DNA of 64,000 nucleotides, taken from assembly GCF_019511375.1 (NCBI RefSeq), contig NZ_JAEUAO010000006.1:124001-188000 (forward strand), written 5' to 3'. The stretch comes from Rhizobium herbae. GTDB lineage: Bacteria > Pseudomonadota > Alphaproteobacteria > Rhizobiales > Rhizobiaceae. Below the pieces are notes generated by a model, which saw nothing but the letters and a program-made list of their open reading frames with translations, had not been told where the DNA came from and made no database searches. The position numbers and the translations under genes are program-made. This document shows, one piece after another, positions 52,911 through 60,425 of the stretch. Each line of letters opens with the position of its first letter. Positions within the stretch are counted from its first letter, which is position 1.

Positions 52911-54089
52911 ATGGATCTAACGACGTTCGACCCCTCCACTCGCTTGGCGACCACGACCACCCTCGAGACGCTGGAAACGCCCTGTCTGGTTCTGGACGCG
53001 GACCGGATGGACCGGAATATCACCCGTCTCAGGAACCGGCTCGATGACATGGGCGTGTCGCTTCGGCCGCATCTGAAAACGGCGAAGTCTATCGACGTGG
53101 CTCGGCGGGTCATGAGTGCGGCCGAGGGGCCGGCGACGGTTTCCACGCTGAAGGAGGCCGAGAAATTCGCGGCCGATGGTGTTCGCGATATGATCTATGC
53201 GGTCGGCATCGCGCCGGCAAAGCTTGCACGTGTCGTCGAGCTGCGCTCCAAGGGCGTCGATCTCGTGGTCGTACTGGATACCCTTGAGCAGGCGCAGGCG
53301 GTTGCCACGGCGTCCCGAGACGCCGGAATGCGGCTCCCAGCCATGATCGAGATCGATTGCGATGGCCACCGCTCGGGAGTGGTGCCAATCGATGACGTTC
53401 AGTTGCTGGAGATCGGAAAGGTCCTGGCCGCAGGGGCGGAGCTGCGTGGCGTTCTGACCCACGCCGGCGACAGCTACAAAGGTGGAGGCGACGAGGCCCA
53501 GCAGCACTATGCGGAAGCGGAGCGGTTGGCCGTTGTTAAAGCCGCGCAGCTTCTTCGCTGTGCGGGTCTGCCGTGCCCGGTCGTCAGCGTCGGTTCGACG
53601 CCGACAGCCCATTATGCGAAGGATCTAACCGGGGTGACTGAAGTCCGCGCCGGCGTGTTCGTGTTCTTCGATCTGGTGATGGCCGGCATCGGCATTTGCC
53701 AAGTCGATGACATCGCGCTCAGCGTTCTGGCGACGGTTATCGGACACCAGCGCGACAAGGGTTGGATCATAACTGATGGCGGATGGATGTCGCTGTCGCG
53801 GGACCGTGGAACCGGCAAGCAAGCCGTCGACCAGGGATATGGCCTCGTCTGTGATATCGACGGGAATGCCTACCAAGATGTCATCGTTGCCGATGCGAAC
53901 CAGGAGCATGGCATCATCGCCACGCGGCCCGGCTCGCACGCTCGCCTGCCCGATCTGGCGATCGGAGACCGGGTGCGGATCCTGCCGAATCACGCCTGCG
54001 CAACCGCTGCGCAGCACGCAGTCTATCATGTGGTCAGTAGTGGTTCGCATGCCGTTGAGGCTTGCTGGCCACGCTTCGGAGGCTGGTGA
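52911..54089 (+). CDS. Fold-III PLP enzyme, D-threonine aldolase / hydroxyaspartate-type (paralogue 2)
   Basis: A 392-residue fold-III PLP enzyme. PLP Lys56 in LRPHLKTAKS and zinc pair His361/Cys363 in LPNHAC, with VVSVGSTPTAHYAKDLTGVT. Similar to the protein at 8717 but longer (N-terminal extension). Likely reactions: cleavage or dehydration of a D-3-hydroxyamino acid, including 3-hydroxyaspartate. Overlaps the following Rid gene by ATGA. The start ATG lacks a strong Shine-Dalgarno (GGAGATCAGATAG). Confidence 0.85.
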   Translation: MDLTTFDPSTRLATTTTLETLETPCLVLDADRMDRNITRLRNRLDDMGVSLRPHLKTAKSIDVARRVMSAAEGPATVSTLKEAEKFAADGVRDMIYAVGIAPAKLARVVELRSKGVDLVVVLDTLEQAQAVATASRDAGMRLPAMIEIDCDGHRSGVVPIDDVQLLEIGKVLAAGAELRGVLTHAGDSYKGGGDEAQQHYAEAERLAVVKAAQLLRCAGLPCPVVSVGSTPTAHYAKDLTGVTEVRAGVFVFFDLVMAGIGICQVDDIALSVLATVIGHQRDKGWIITDGGWMSLSRDRGTGKQAVDQGYGLVCDIDGNAYQDVIVADANQEHGIIATRPGSHARLPDLAIGDRVRILPNHACATAAQHAVYHVVSSGSHAVEACWPRFGGW

Positions 54090-54499
54090 TGTCGAACATC
54101 ATTACCGTAAATACCGATCGCGCCCCCGGCCCTGCCGGTCATTATGTCCAGGCGAAGTTGGCGGGCCGGCATCTTTATATATCAGGGCAGCTCCCGATCC
54201 GCCCGGACGCGGCGCCGCTTCCCGACGATAAGTTCGAGACGCAGGCGGGGCAGGCCATCGAGAACATGCTGGCGGTTCTGGAAGCCGCAGGCGGTAGCCC
54301 GGATGATCTCGTCAGGGTGACCGCCTACATCGTTGGCGTCAGCAACTGGCCGGGCTTCAACCAGGTTTATGCTGCGCGGCTGGGAGAGGCGCGCCCGGCG
54401 CGCACGGTGGTTCCGGTGCCCGAACTCCACTACGGCTATCTCGTCGAGATCGACGCGATCGCCGTGCTCGCGCAAGACGCGCCTGCGCGGCAGCCATAG
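54089..54499 (+). CDS. Rid family protein (divergent)
   Basis: A 136-residue Rid-fold protein: HLYISGQLPIRPDAAPLPDD, LVRVTAYIVGVSNWPGFNQV and RPARTVVPVPELHYGYLVEI. Its ATG overlaps the PLP-enzyme stop (ATGA), so the two are coupled. Aligned by eye with RidA, the imine-binding Arg105 is Glu here, so it may be a Rid subfamily member with another activity or a binding role. Confidence 0.87.
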   Translation: MSNIITVNTDRAPGPAGHYVQAKLAGRHLYISGQLPIRPDAAPLPDDKFETQAGQAIENMLAVLEAAGGSPDDLVRVTAYIVGVSNWPGFNQVYAARLGEARPARTVVPVPELHYGYLVEIDAIAVLAQDAPARQP

Positions 54500-54534
54500 A
54501 ACAGCTCCGACTAATCCAATTCAGGTCAGCCACG

Positions 54535-55857
54535 ATGTCACCACTCCTCAAACGCATACAGAGCGATCAAGAGCTTCCGGCAAAGGCCGACGTCGTCGTG
54601 ATCGGCGGCGGCATTATTGGCGCGTCATCGGCATTTTTTCTCGCTGAGCGGGGGCTGTCCGTTGCTCTGATCGAAAAAGGATATGTCGGAGGTGAGCAGT
54701 CAAGCCGAAACTGGGGCTGGTGCCGCCGGCAGAACCGGGATGAGCGCGAGCTGCCGCTCTCAGGGATATCCATGCAGGCGTGGGACCAGTTTGCTGCTAA
54801 AATCGAAGAGGACGTCGGCTTCCGACAATGCGGCCTATTCTATGCGACAGATAACCCGCAGCAGCTGGCGGAATGGGAACAATGGCTTGATCTTGCCCGG
54901 CAATTCAACGTCAATACGAAGATGCTAACTGCCCGGGAGACGCATGACAGAGTTCCCGCGCAAGGTCGCCGCTGGCTCGGCGGCGTCCATTCAGTCGATG
55001 ATGGAAAGGGCGAGCCGGCCATAGCGGCGCCGACGATCGCGAATGGTGCCCGCAAGTTCGGAGCGACCATCCACCAGGAATGCGCCGCACGAGGTCTAGA
55101 TATCGTCAATGGTGCCGTTGCTGGGGTCATTACCGAAAAAGGGATAATCAGATCGCAGGCCGTCCTGAATGCCGGCGGTGCGTGGGCCTCCCTGTTCTGC
55201 CGCCGATATGGCGTGCGGTTCCCACAGGCAAGCGTACGCCAGACCGCAATTCGTACACGACCCACAACCAATCTCGGCGAGGCGATCTATACACCAGAGT
55301 GCTCGCTGACCCGTAGGTTGGATGGCAGTTACACACTTGCTGTCAGCGGCAGGGCGACCTTGGATATCACGCCGCAAGGCCTGCGCTATGCGCGCTGGTT
55401 CATGCCGATGTTTCTGAAGCGACTGAGGGCTGTCCAGATTGGCGTCGGCAGATCCTTGTTTCATGGGCCCGAAGCGTTGGCAAGCTGGAACGCGGATAAG
55501 CTTTCGCCCTTCGAACGGATCCGCGTTCTCGATCCAAGACCGAGCCGCCGGACAATCGCGGCTATTCTGAAGGGCGTCACCGAACAGTTCCCGGCGCTAG
55601 GGGGCATTGAGATCGCCGACAGCTGGGGCGCTTACGTGGATTGCACACCGGACGCGGTACCGGTCATCTCGGCGTCCGATCATGTGAAAGGCCTTTATTT
55701 GGCCGCTGGCGGTTCCGGCCATGGCTTCGGCATTGGCCCGGGCATCGGCCGCCTGGCAGCCGACCTGGTTGCGAACGATAGGCCTTGCGTCGATCCGACG
55801 CCCTTCCGGCTGTCGCGTTTCTTTGACGGATCAAGGGTCGAGGTTGGCGGGCTCTGA
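54535..55857 (+). CDS. FAD-dependent DAO-family oxidoreductase (paralogue 2)
   Basis: A 440-residue flavoprotein closely related to the protein at 41254: VVVIGGGIIGASSAFFLAE, VALIEKGYVGGEQSSRNWGW and GFGIGPGIGRLAADLVANDR. Last gene of the plus-strand kinase operon. Having two such oxidases in one locus suggests two related amine/amino-acid oxidation steps or two stereoisomeric substrates. Confidence 0.88.
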   Translation: MSPLLKRIQSDQELPAKADVVVIGGGIIGASSAFFLAERGLSVALIEKGYVGGEQSSRNWGWCRRQNRDERELPLSGISMQAWDQFAAKIEEDVGFRQCGLFYATDNPQQLAEWEQWLDLARQFNVNTKMLTARETHDRVPAQGRRWLGGVHSVDDGKGEPAIAAPTIANGARKFGATIHQECAARGLDIVNGAVAGVITEKGIIRSQAVLNAGGAWASLFCRRYGVRFPQASVRQTAIRTRPTTNLGEAIYTPECSLTRRLDGSYTLAVSGRATLDITPQGLRYARWFMPMFLKRLRAVQIGVGRSLFHGPEALASWNADKLSPFERIRVLDPRPSRRTIAAILKGVTEQFPALGGIEIADSWGAYVDCTPDAVPVISASDHVKGLYLAAGGSGHGFGIGPGIGRLAADLVANDRPCVDPTPFRLSRFFDGSRVEVGGL

Positions 55858-56170
55858 TCAGCAGAAGGCTAGTGTAGGACAAGAAGTTCCTAGCCGAGCC
55901 TGTCCAGCATCTTGTAAATACATGCCGACCAGCGGCAGGAACCAGGGCATTCCGAAGTGCCCCGGTACGGCCGGCCACGCGTGCTGGAATGTCCGAAAGT
56001 GCGATGCTTTCTCACCTTCGAACGATAAAGAGAAGGGGCGAACGGAGCGCCCCGGTCTCATCCTAGCAACAGCGCCTCGCGAGTCTGCGACCTTCGTCAA
56101 CAATGAAGAGAGTTGACGCATTATGAAGCCGATGATATCGATGTGAGTAATCGATAACCCAAAGCGCTCC
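55858..56170. other. Intergenic region with weak hairpin
   Basis: A 313-base gap between the FAD oxidase and the LacI gene. GGGGCG-7-CGCCCC at 56035-56053 could form a six-pair hairpin; no T-run follows. No gene supported. Confidence 0.4.
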
Positions 56171-57175
56171 ATGACCGTATCTCTCAACGACATAGCCGAA
56201 CGTGCCGGCGTCTCCGTCAAGACGGTGTCGGGTGCACTGCATGGCGGCTCGGCACGCATGTCAGACGACACACGCCTGCGCATCAAGGAAATCGCCGAGG
56301 AGCTCGGATACGTCACCAACTTCGCCGCGCGAAGCATGCGGCAGGGCTGGATGCCGCTTATCGGCGTTATCGCCGACGAACTGGTGACATCGCCGTTCGC
56401 CACCGGGATCATCGGTGGTCTGGACAGTGGCGCGCGCGCCGCCGACATGGCCGTTTTCGCAATGACGCTCAGCGGGCGCAGAACGGTGGCCTCGGTGCTG
56501 GAGGAGATGCACCGGTTTCGCCCGCGTGCGGTGGCCTACGCTGCGATGTATCATAAGCGGGTGGAGTTGCCTGCGGAGTTTGCAGATACCGTCGGCGTGA
56601 TGATCAATTGCCGCGAGGCGAACGATCGTGTGACATCCCTGGTGCCGGATGAGACCGGTGCTGCGCTGGAGATAACGAACTATCTGCTGAATGCTGGCCG
56701 GAGAAAAATCGCCTACATCAGCCTGCCGGGACTGCTTGCAAGCGAACTCCGCGAGATCGGCTTCAGGCAAGCGCTCGATCAGGCTGGCCTCAACGGGACC
56801 GAGGCCACCGTTCTGCCCGCAGTTAACCGAGCAATCTACAATGATCGCGCTCAAAGCCTCGTCCATTCGCACGTTCAGCGGCTGACGAGCTCTCCCCAGC
56901 GTCCCGACGCCATTCTGTGCGGGAACGATCGCGTCGCCATGGAGGTTTATGCCGCCTTGCGGCGTTGCGGCGCGACGATCCCCGATGATGTCGCTGTTGC
57001 AAGCTTTGACAATCAGGTCGAGATCGCCTCGCGGCTCGACCCACCGCTGACCACCATGGCGCTCCCGCATCGCGCCATGGGTCGAACCGCTGCACAGATT
57101 CTGCTTGCCGAAGACCGTGCTCCGGTCGAAGTGAAGAAACTCCCGTTCCGGTTGGTGGAGCGGTCATCCGTTTAG
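56171..57175 (+). CDS. LacI-family regulator of the fructoside operon
   Basis: A 334-residue repressor: HTH VSLNDIAERAGVSVKTVSGA followed by LHGGSARMSDDTRLRIKEIA, then an effector domain with RPDAILCGNDRVAMEVYAAL. It precedes the ABC/GH32 operon on the same strand with a 36-base gap. A perfect palindrome, GTAAACGTTTAC, lies just inside the next gene and has the central CG typical of LacI-family operators. The likely inducer is a fructo-oligosaccharide or its product. Confidence 0.9.
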   Translation: MTVSLNDIAERAGVSVKTVSGALHGGSARMSDDTRLRIKEIAEELGYVTNFAARSMRQGWMPLIGVIADELVTSPFATGIIGGLDSGARAADMAVFAMTLSGRRTVASVLEEMHRFRPRAVAYAAMYHKRVELPAEFADTVGVMINCREANDRVTSLVPDETGAALEITNYLLNAGRRKIAYISLPGLLASELREIGFRQALDQAGLNGTEATVLPAVNRAIYNDRAQSLVHSHVQRLTSSPQRPDAILCGNDRVAMEVYAALRRCGATIPDDVAVASFDNQVEIASRLDPPLTTMALPHRAMGRTAAQILLAEDRAPVEVKKLPFRLVERSSV

Positions 57176-57211
57176 TAGCAGTGCATGCCCATTTCAAATG
57201 AGGAGGAATCT

Positions 57212-58501
57212 ATGGGTAAACGTTTACTTTCATCTCTGATCCTGACAGCGGCCATGTCCGCCATGGCGCACGCGGCCGAAACGAAGGTCATCCACGTCAT
57301 GCATCAGGGCGATCCCGCCAGCGTCGCGGCGATCGGCGCCGTTGCGAAAGCCTTCGAAGCCGAAAATCCCGACGTCAATGTCGAAACGATTTACGCGCCG
57401 CACGACGCATACAACGAAAAGTTCAGCGCCGCCGTCATGGCGAAACAACTGCCCGACGTGATGGAGCTCGATGCGCCGTTCCTCGCCAACTATGTCTGGT
57501 CGGGTTATCTCCAGCCGATCAAGCCGCTCATCGACAAGGACGTCCTCGATGACATGACGGACTCCAATATCGTCCAGGGCACCTATCCCGTCGACAAGGA
57601 CCTTTATGCAATCGGGCTCACCGACTCCACGGTCGTCCTTTACGGCAACAGGAAATATCTCGAAGCAATTGGGGCGCGGATTCCCAAATCCGTCGACGAT
57701 GCCTGGACGCGCGAGGAATTCGAGGGCTATCTTGAAAAGCTTTCGAAGCTCGACGGCGTGAAGTGGCCGATCGACACCTTCCGCGGCTACGGCATCAAGA
57801 CCGAATGGATAACCTATGCCTACGGGCCTATCCTGCAATCCTCGGGTTGCGATCTCATCGACCGGACAACATGGAAGTCGGCAGGTACGCTTGACAGCGA
57901 TCCTTGCGTTGATGCCCTGACCATGATGCAGAAATGGGTGAAGAACGGCTGGGTCGTGCCGCAGTCGGCGGGGACCAACCAGTTCTACGCCGAAGGCCAT
58001 CCGGCGGCGCTGGCCCTGGGCGGACACTGGTTTTACGCCGAGGCCGCCGCAGCGATGAAGGACGACATCGTCGTGATGCCGCTTCCCAAGTTCGGCGCCA
58101 AGGGCGCGAGCCCGAACGGCACGTGGATCTGGGCGGTCACCAAGACCTCCGAACATCCTGACGTCGCCGGGAAGTTCATCAGCTTCATGCTGAAGGACAA
58201 GGAGTACCGCAAGTTCGTCGCCAGCAAATCCGGCTACCCGGGCTTGAAGAGCTTCGCAGCCGAATCGCCACTCTACGCCTCCGGCGGAGCGATGGCGATC
58301 GCTTACGAACAGGCGTCGAAGACGGCGATCGCGCGACCGCCGTACCCGGCCTATCCAACTATCACATCGGCCTTCATGCAGGCCGTCGATGAGGCCTTCA
58401 ACGGTGGCGATCCCAAGGCGGCGCTTACGGCCGCAGCCGAGAAGATCGACGAGGACATCGAGGATAACGACGGATATCCGCCCTTCGGTGATCAGCAGTA
58501 A
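57212..58501 (+). CDS. Oligosaccharide ABC importer, binding protein (SBP family 1)
   Basis: A 429-residue extracellular-type binding protein: signal peptide ending MAHAAE, then VIHVMHQGDPASVAAIGAVA and NEKFSAAVMAKQLPDVMELD. Start ATG 57212 with AGGAGGAAT before it. The proposed LacI operator overlaps codons 2-6 of this gene. A perfect stem-loop follows the stop codon. Presumed ligand: a fructose-containing oligosaccharide, from the GH32 gene in the operon. Confidence 0.92.
   Translation: MGKRLLSSLILTAAMSAMAHAAETKVIHVMHQGDPASVAAIGAVAKAFEAENPDVNVETIYAPHDAYNEKFSAAVMAKQLPDVMELDAPFLANYVWSGYLQPIKPLIDKDVLDDMTDSNIVQGTYPVDKDLYAIGLTDSTVVLYGNRKYLEAIGARIPKSVDDAWTREEFEGYLEKLSKLDGVKWPIDTFRGYGIKTEWITYAYGPILQSSGCDLIDRTTWKSAGTLDSDPCVDALTMMQKWVKNGWVVPQSAGTNQFYAEGHPAALALGGHWFYAEAAAAMKDDIVVMPLPKFGAKGASPNGTWIWAVTKTSEHPDVAGKFISFMLKDKEYRKFVASKSGYPGLKSFAAESPLYASGGAMAIAYEQASKTAIARPPYPAYPTITSAFMQAVDEAFNGGDPKAALTAAAEKIDEDIEDNDGYPPFGDQQ
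57216..57227. promoter_or_regulatory. LacI-type operator inside the start of the binding-protein gene
   Basis: GTAAACGTTTAC is a perfect 12-base palindrome with central CG, the classic LacI/PurR/CcpA operator form. It begins four bases after the ATG start. A repressor bound here could stop elongation or an initiating complex at a nearby promoter. Confidence 0.65.
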
Positions 58502-58526
58502 CCAACCTTGAATCCAGACGATCGTC

Positions 58527-58556
58527 TTGCGATGCGGGCTCGGGTCCGCATCGCAA
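58527..58556 (+). terminator. Perfect stem-loop after binding-protein gene
   Basis: TTGCGATGCGG, eight-base loop, CCGCATCGCAA: eleven perfect pairs, 25 bases past the stop. No T-run; likely mRNA stabiliser/attenuator between binding-protein and permease genes. Confidence 0.7.
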
Positions 58557-58595
58557 CGGCCGCCGATTGGCCCCAGGCTCGGAGAGGAGGACTCC

Positions 58596-59534
58596 ATGAA
58601 CATGCAACAATCCACATTGCGGTCACAGGCCAAACGCCCAGCCGGGGGCAAATCGGACAGGGGGCGTCTGTTGCAGGAAGCCAGCATGCTGGCCCCTGCC
58701 GTGGTGCTGCTGACGCTCTTCCTGATCGTCCCGTTTATCCTGTCCTTTTGGACGGCGATGACGAACCAGCCACTGGTGCCTCGTCCGACGCCTCTGCGCT
58801 TCATCTGGTTCACCAACTTCGTCCGCATCTTCCGGGACGATCTGTTCTGGACGGCGCTGTGGAATGTATCGCGCTTCACCTTCTGGATTTTGCCGGTGCA
58901 ATGCGGTCTTGCCTTCGCAACTGCCCTTTTGCTGCATCAGAAGATGCCGTTCCGCAATCTTCTGCGTGGCATGTTCTTTCTTCCCGCAATCACGTCCATG
59001 GTGGTCGTCTGCGTGATCTGGGGCACGCTGTTCCAATATCCGACCGGTCCCTTCAACCAGGTTCTCGGGTTCGTTTCGGGAGGATATATTCAGCCGATCG
59101 ACTGGCTGGGCGATCCTGAATGGGCGATGTTCTCGATCGTGCTTTTGTCTGCCTGGCAGGCCTATGGCTTCCAGATGATCGTCTACCTCGCGGGTCTGCA
59201 GGGCATCCCGGACGAACTCTACGATGCCGCTCGGATTGACGGCGCGAATGCCTTACAGCGCTTCTGGCACGTGACCATGCCCGGCCTGCGTCCGACCCAT
59301 GTCTTCGTTCTCCTCATCACGACGATCCAGGCCTTCAAGCTTTATACCCAGGTTGCGATTCTCACCCAAGGCGGGCCCAAAAGCAGCACCGAAACCGTGG
59401 TCCACTACATGGTGCGGGCCGGCTTCGAGGAGCAGAAAATGGGTTACGCGTCGGCAGTCTCGGTCATCCTGTTCGTGATTGTTCTGATCATCGCGCTCGT
59501 GCAGCGCCAACTCTTGAGGCGTTTCGATGTCTGA
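58596..59534 (+). CDS. Oligosaccharide ABC importer, permease 1 (MalF/UgpA type)
   Basis: A 312-residue permease with six membrane segments: MLAPAVVLLTLFLIVPFILS, then the EAA loop LYDAARIDGANALQRFWHVT. ATG 58596 follows GAGAGGAGG. The end overlaps the start of the second permease by 8 bases. Confidence 0.92.
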   Translation: MNMQQSTLRSQAKRPAGGKSDRGRLLQEASMLAPAVVLLTLFLIVPFILSFWTAMTNQPLVPRPTPLRFIWFTNFVRIFRDDLFWTALWNVSRFTFWILPVQCGLAFATALLLHQKMPFRNLLRGMFFLPAITSMVVVCVIWGTLFQYPTGPFNQVLGFVSGGYIQPIDWLGDPEWAMFSIVLLSAWQAYGFQMIVYLAGLQGIPDELYDAARIDGANALQRFWHVTMPGLRPTHVFVLLITTIQAFKLYTQVAILTQGGPKSSTETVVHYMVRAGFEEQKMGYASAVSVILFVIVLIIALVQRQLLRRFDV

Positions 59535-60420
59535 TATTGCGCTTTCCGTATCGCGGCCGAACGAAAAGCCGGTGCGCTCCGCTGCAGGAACCCTTCGTAC
59601 GATCCAGACCGTCTGCATCTTCATCGTCGCGCTGGTTATCGTCTCGCCCCTGTTCCTGCTGGCCGTTGCCAGCCTCAAGGATGATCGCTTCGAAATCCTT
59701 GCCGACATGGGCAGCTTCCGGGCATTCTGGGTCTCGAACCCGACACTCAACAACTTCAACGAAGTCGGTCATTTTTCCGGCGAACTGGCATTCGGCCGGT
59801 ATCTTTTCAATTCGCTGGTCATCCTGGTGACCACCGTCTGCGCGGGCGTGATCGTCAACTCCATGGCCGGCTTCGTCCTCGCATGGGGTTCGGTGAAAGG
59901 CCGGGCTGCGATCCTGTCGGTTGTGATCGCACTTTATGTCATCCCGCAGGAAAGCATCATCATGCCACTCGTCGTCATGGTGTCGCGGGCCGGCATGACG
60001 GATACCTTTGCCGTGCAGATCGTGCCCTGGATCGCGAGCCCCCTCTACATATTCCTTTTCTACCAATTCTTCGCGCAACTGCCTAAGGAACTGCTCGAGG
60101 CCGCCCAGATGGATGGCGCCTCCATTTTCCGAATCTATCGCTCAATATTCCTGCCGCTCAGCCTTCCAGCAGTTGCAACCGTTTCGATTCTGATGGGGAT
60201 CGAAACATGGAACCAGTATCTGTGGCCGATCCTGGTGACGCAGACCGACTACGCCCGGCCGATCGCGGTCGCAATCGCCACCTTCTTCGGCCAGGACAGC
60301 ATCTACTGGGATCGCGCCATGGCGGCTTCCGTGCTGATGATGATCCCGATCCTCGGGCTCTACCTCGCTTTCCAGCGCTGGTTCGTTAGTTCCTTCGTCG
60401 GTTCCGCGGTGAAGGGTTGA
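59527..60420 (+). CDS. Oligosaccharide ABC importer, permease 2 (MalG/UgpE type)
   Basis: A 297-residue permease: ICIFIVALVIVSPLFLLAV-type first helix, EAA loop LLEAAQMDGASIFRIYRSIF and FLPLSLPAVATVSIL. Forms a heterodimer with permease 1. Overlaps it by 8 bases at the start and precedes the GH32 gene by five bases. Confidence 0.92.
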   Translation: MSDIALSVSRPNEKPVRSAAGTLRTIQTVCIFIVALVIVSPLFLLAVASLKDDRFEILADMGSFRAFWVSNPTLNNFNEVGHFSGELAFGRYLFNSLVILVTTVCAGVIVNSMAGFVLAWGSVKGRAAILSVVIALYVIPQESIIMPLVVMVSRAGMTDTFAVQIVPWIASPLYIFLFYQFFAQLPKELLEAAQMDGASIFRIYRSIFLPLSLPAVATVSILMGIETWNQYLWPILVTQTDYARPIAVAIATFFGQDSIYWDRAMAASVLMMIPILGLYLAFQRWFVSSFVGSAVKG

Positions 60421-60425
60421 CCATC

